Below are positions 63,385 to 64,000 of a stretch of 64,000 nt of DNA, one piece after another; within the stretch, counting starts at the first letter, position 1, and each line of letters starts with the position of its first letter. A program made the position numbers and the translations under genes. Source of the stretch: Paenibacillus baekrokdamisoli (GTDB taxonomy: Bacteria > Bacillota > Bacilli > Paenibacillales > Paenibacillaceae); the NCBI RefSeq assembly GCF_003945345.1, contig NZ_AP019308.1, positions 6,638,001 through 6,702,000 on the forward strand. The letters run 5' to 3'. The notes beneath the pieces are model-generated. The model was given only the letters and a program-made list of their open reading frames with translations, made no database searches and was not told the DNA's origin.

Positions 63385-64000
63385 ATGAAGGAACCTATAA
63401 CCCGACAAACATTTTTGGAAAAGCAAAGCATGAGCGTGGATTTGGCCGAGTTTATCAAGCAGCAAATTCTCGACGGGCATCTCAGTCCCGGCGATCGGAT
63501 CGTGGAGACGAAGGTTGCCAAAGATCTCGGCATCAGTCAAACGCCGGTCCGGGAGGCGATTCGGCAGCTGTCTGGCGAAGGCATCATTACGATTGTGCCG
63601 AACAAAGGGCCGATGGTGCGTACGTTCGAGATGAAGGATATTTTTGAGGTCTATTCTCTGCGGTCCATGCTTGAAGGTCTTGCGATTCGTTTGGCTGTCC
63701 AGTTTGCAACCGACGAAGATATCGAGGAACTGGTGCAATTCTTCGAAGAGATGAAGAGAAAGATGGCAGACGATTCGGTAGATTCGCTGCTCCAAGATTC
63801 TGTATATCTTCATCAAAGCATTATCCGGTTATCCAATCATTCCCGGTTAAGCGCAAGCTATGATTCCATCACGTTCCACATATCACTTGCAGCACGAATT
63901 CTGGGGCGAGTATCGACGAAGCATAAGGAAGTCGAGCAGCATGCTGAACTGATCGACGCGCTTGTACGCCGCGATCCTGATCATGCAGAGAAAGTGATGC
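63385..64000 (+). CDS. GntR-family (FCD) transcriptional regulator, partial at window end
   Basis: 205 codons are visible; the 3' end is outside the window. The N-terminal winged helix is typical: FIKQQILDGHLSPGDRIVE, then KDLGISQTPVREAIRQL and a wing with PNKGPMV. A C-terminal FCD-type helical domain begins at about residue 90 (EVYSLRSMLEGLAIRLA). Start ATG 63385 has only a weak upstream signal; ATG 63430 is an alternative. FCD regulators usually respond to sugar acids or other carboxylates. It probably controls the divergent dehydrogenase pair via the palindrome at 62206. Confidence 0.9.
   Translation, partial: MKEPITRQTFLEKQSMSVDLAEFIKQQILDGHLSPGDRIVETKVAKDLGISQTPVREAIRQLSGEGIITIVPNKGPMVRTFEMKDIFEVYSLRSMLEGLAIRLAVQFATDEDIEELVQFFEEMKRKMADDSVDSLLQDSVYLHQSIIRLSNHSRLSASYDSITFHISLAARILGRVSTKHKEVEQHAELIDALVRRDPDHAEKVM

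Overview
The window looks like a chromosomal segment of a Paenibacillus-type Bacillota. This rests on strong AGGAGG-type ribosome binding sites, frequent TTG and GTG starts, YesM/YesN two-component regulators beside a CUT1 sugar transporter, SLH-domain surface proteins, copper-amine-oxidase-type stalk domains, and Fur and Zur boxes of Bacillus type. No rRNA, tRNA, CRISPR array, phage or IS element was seen. The genus is an inference; no search was run.

Layout. 1-4.1 kb: an amidohydrolase, a Rieske protein and a large enzyme-like protein of unknown activity. 4.2-15.7 kb: two giant secreted glycoside-hydrolase-like proteins (GH39-like and GH42-like); the second is cut off from its SLH cell-wall anchor by an apparent frameshift. 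15.9-25.3 kb: YesM/YesN sensor-regulator pair, lipoprotein binding protein, two permeases (one apparently starting at CTG, one with a large extracytoplasmic insert), an Idh/MocA dehydrogenase and a sugar isomerase. This reads as sensing, surface cleavage, uptake and catabolism of a carbohydrate. 25.4-30.5 kb: small genes and gene debris (NUDIX, GH31-like, flavodoxin-like and AraC-like remnants) and a TetR gene with two copies of a palindromic operator. 30.5-33.1 kb: two divergent COG0523 (CobW/ZagA-like) GTPases, one His-rich and preceded by a Zur box. 33.2-41.1 kb: VOC protein, WYL regulator, Gfo/Idh/MocA dehydrogenase, a large intergenic inverted repeat, an SRPBCC-ArsR pair, a MurG-like transferase, an AIM24 protein and a DHA2 drug exporter. 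41.4-45.6 kb: Fur-boxed heme/iron import operon with a stalk-domain/binding-protein fusion and an ankyrin/IsdG-like fusion. 45.7-49.8 kb: phytase-like esterase, LLM flavin monooxygenase and orphan OmpR regulator.

50.1-60.8 kb is the most unusual region. It is a chemosensory array made of CheW, CheA with two CheW modules, a response regulator with a CheB-like receiver fused to PAS, degenerate GGDEF and EAL, one MCP, and a hybrid histidine kinase with two receivers and an Hpt domain. No CheR, CheB methylesterase, CheC or CheD is present. Truncated chemotaxis-gene remnants lie just upstream. The arrangement suggests a Wsp-like chemosensory pathway whose output is c-di-GMP breakdown rather than flagellar switching.

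60.9-64 kb: divergent Gfo/Idh/MocA dehydrogenase and zinc alcohol dehydrogenase, followed by a GntR/FCD regulator that runs off the end of the window. A 13-bp palindrome lies between the divergent genes.
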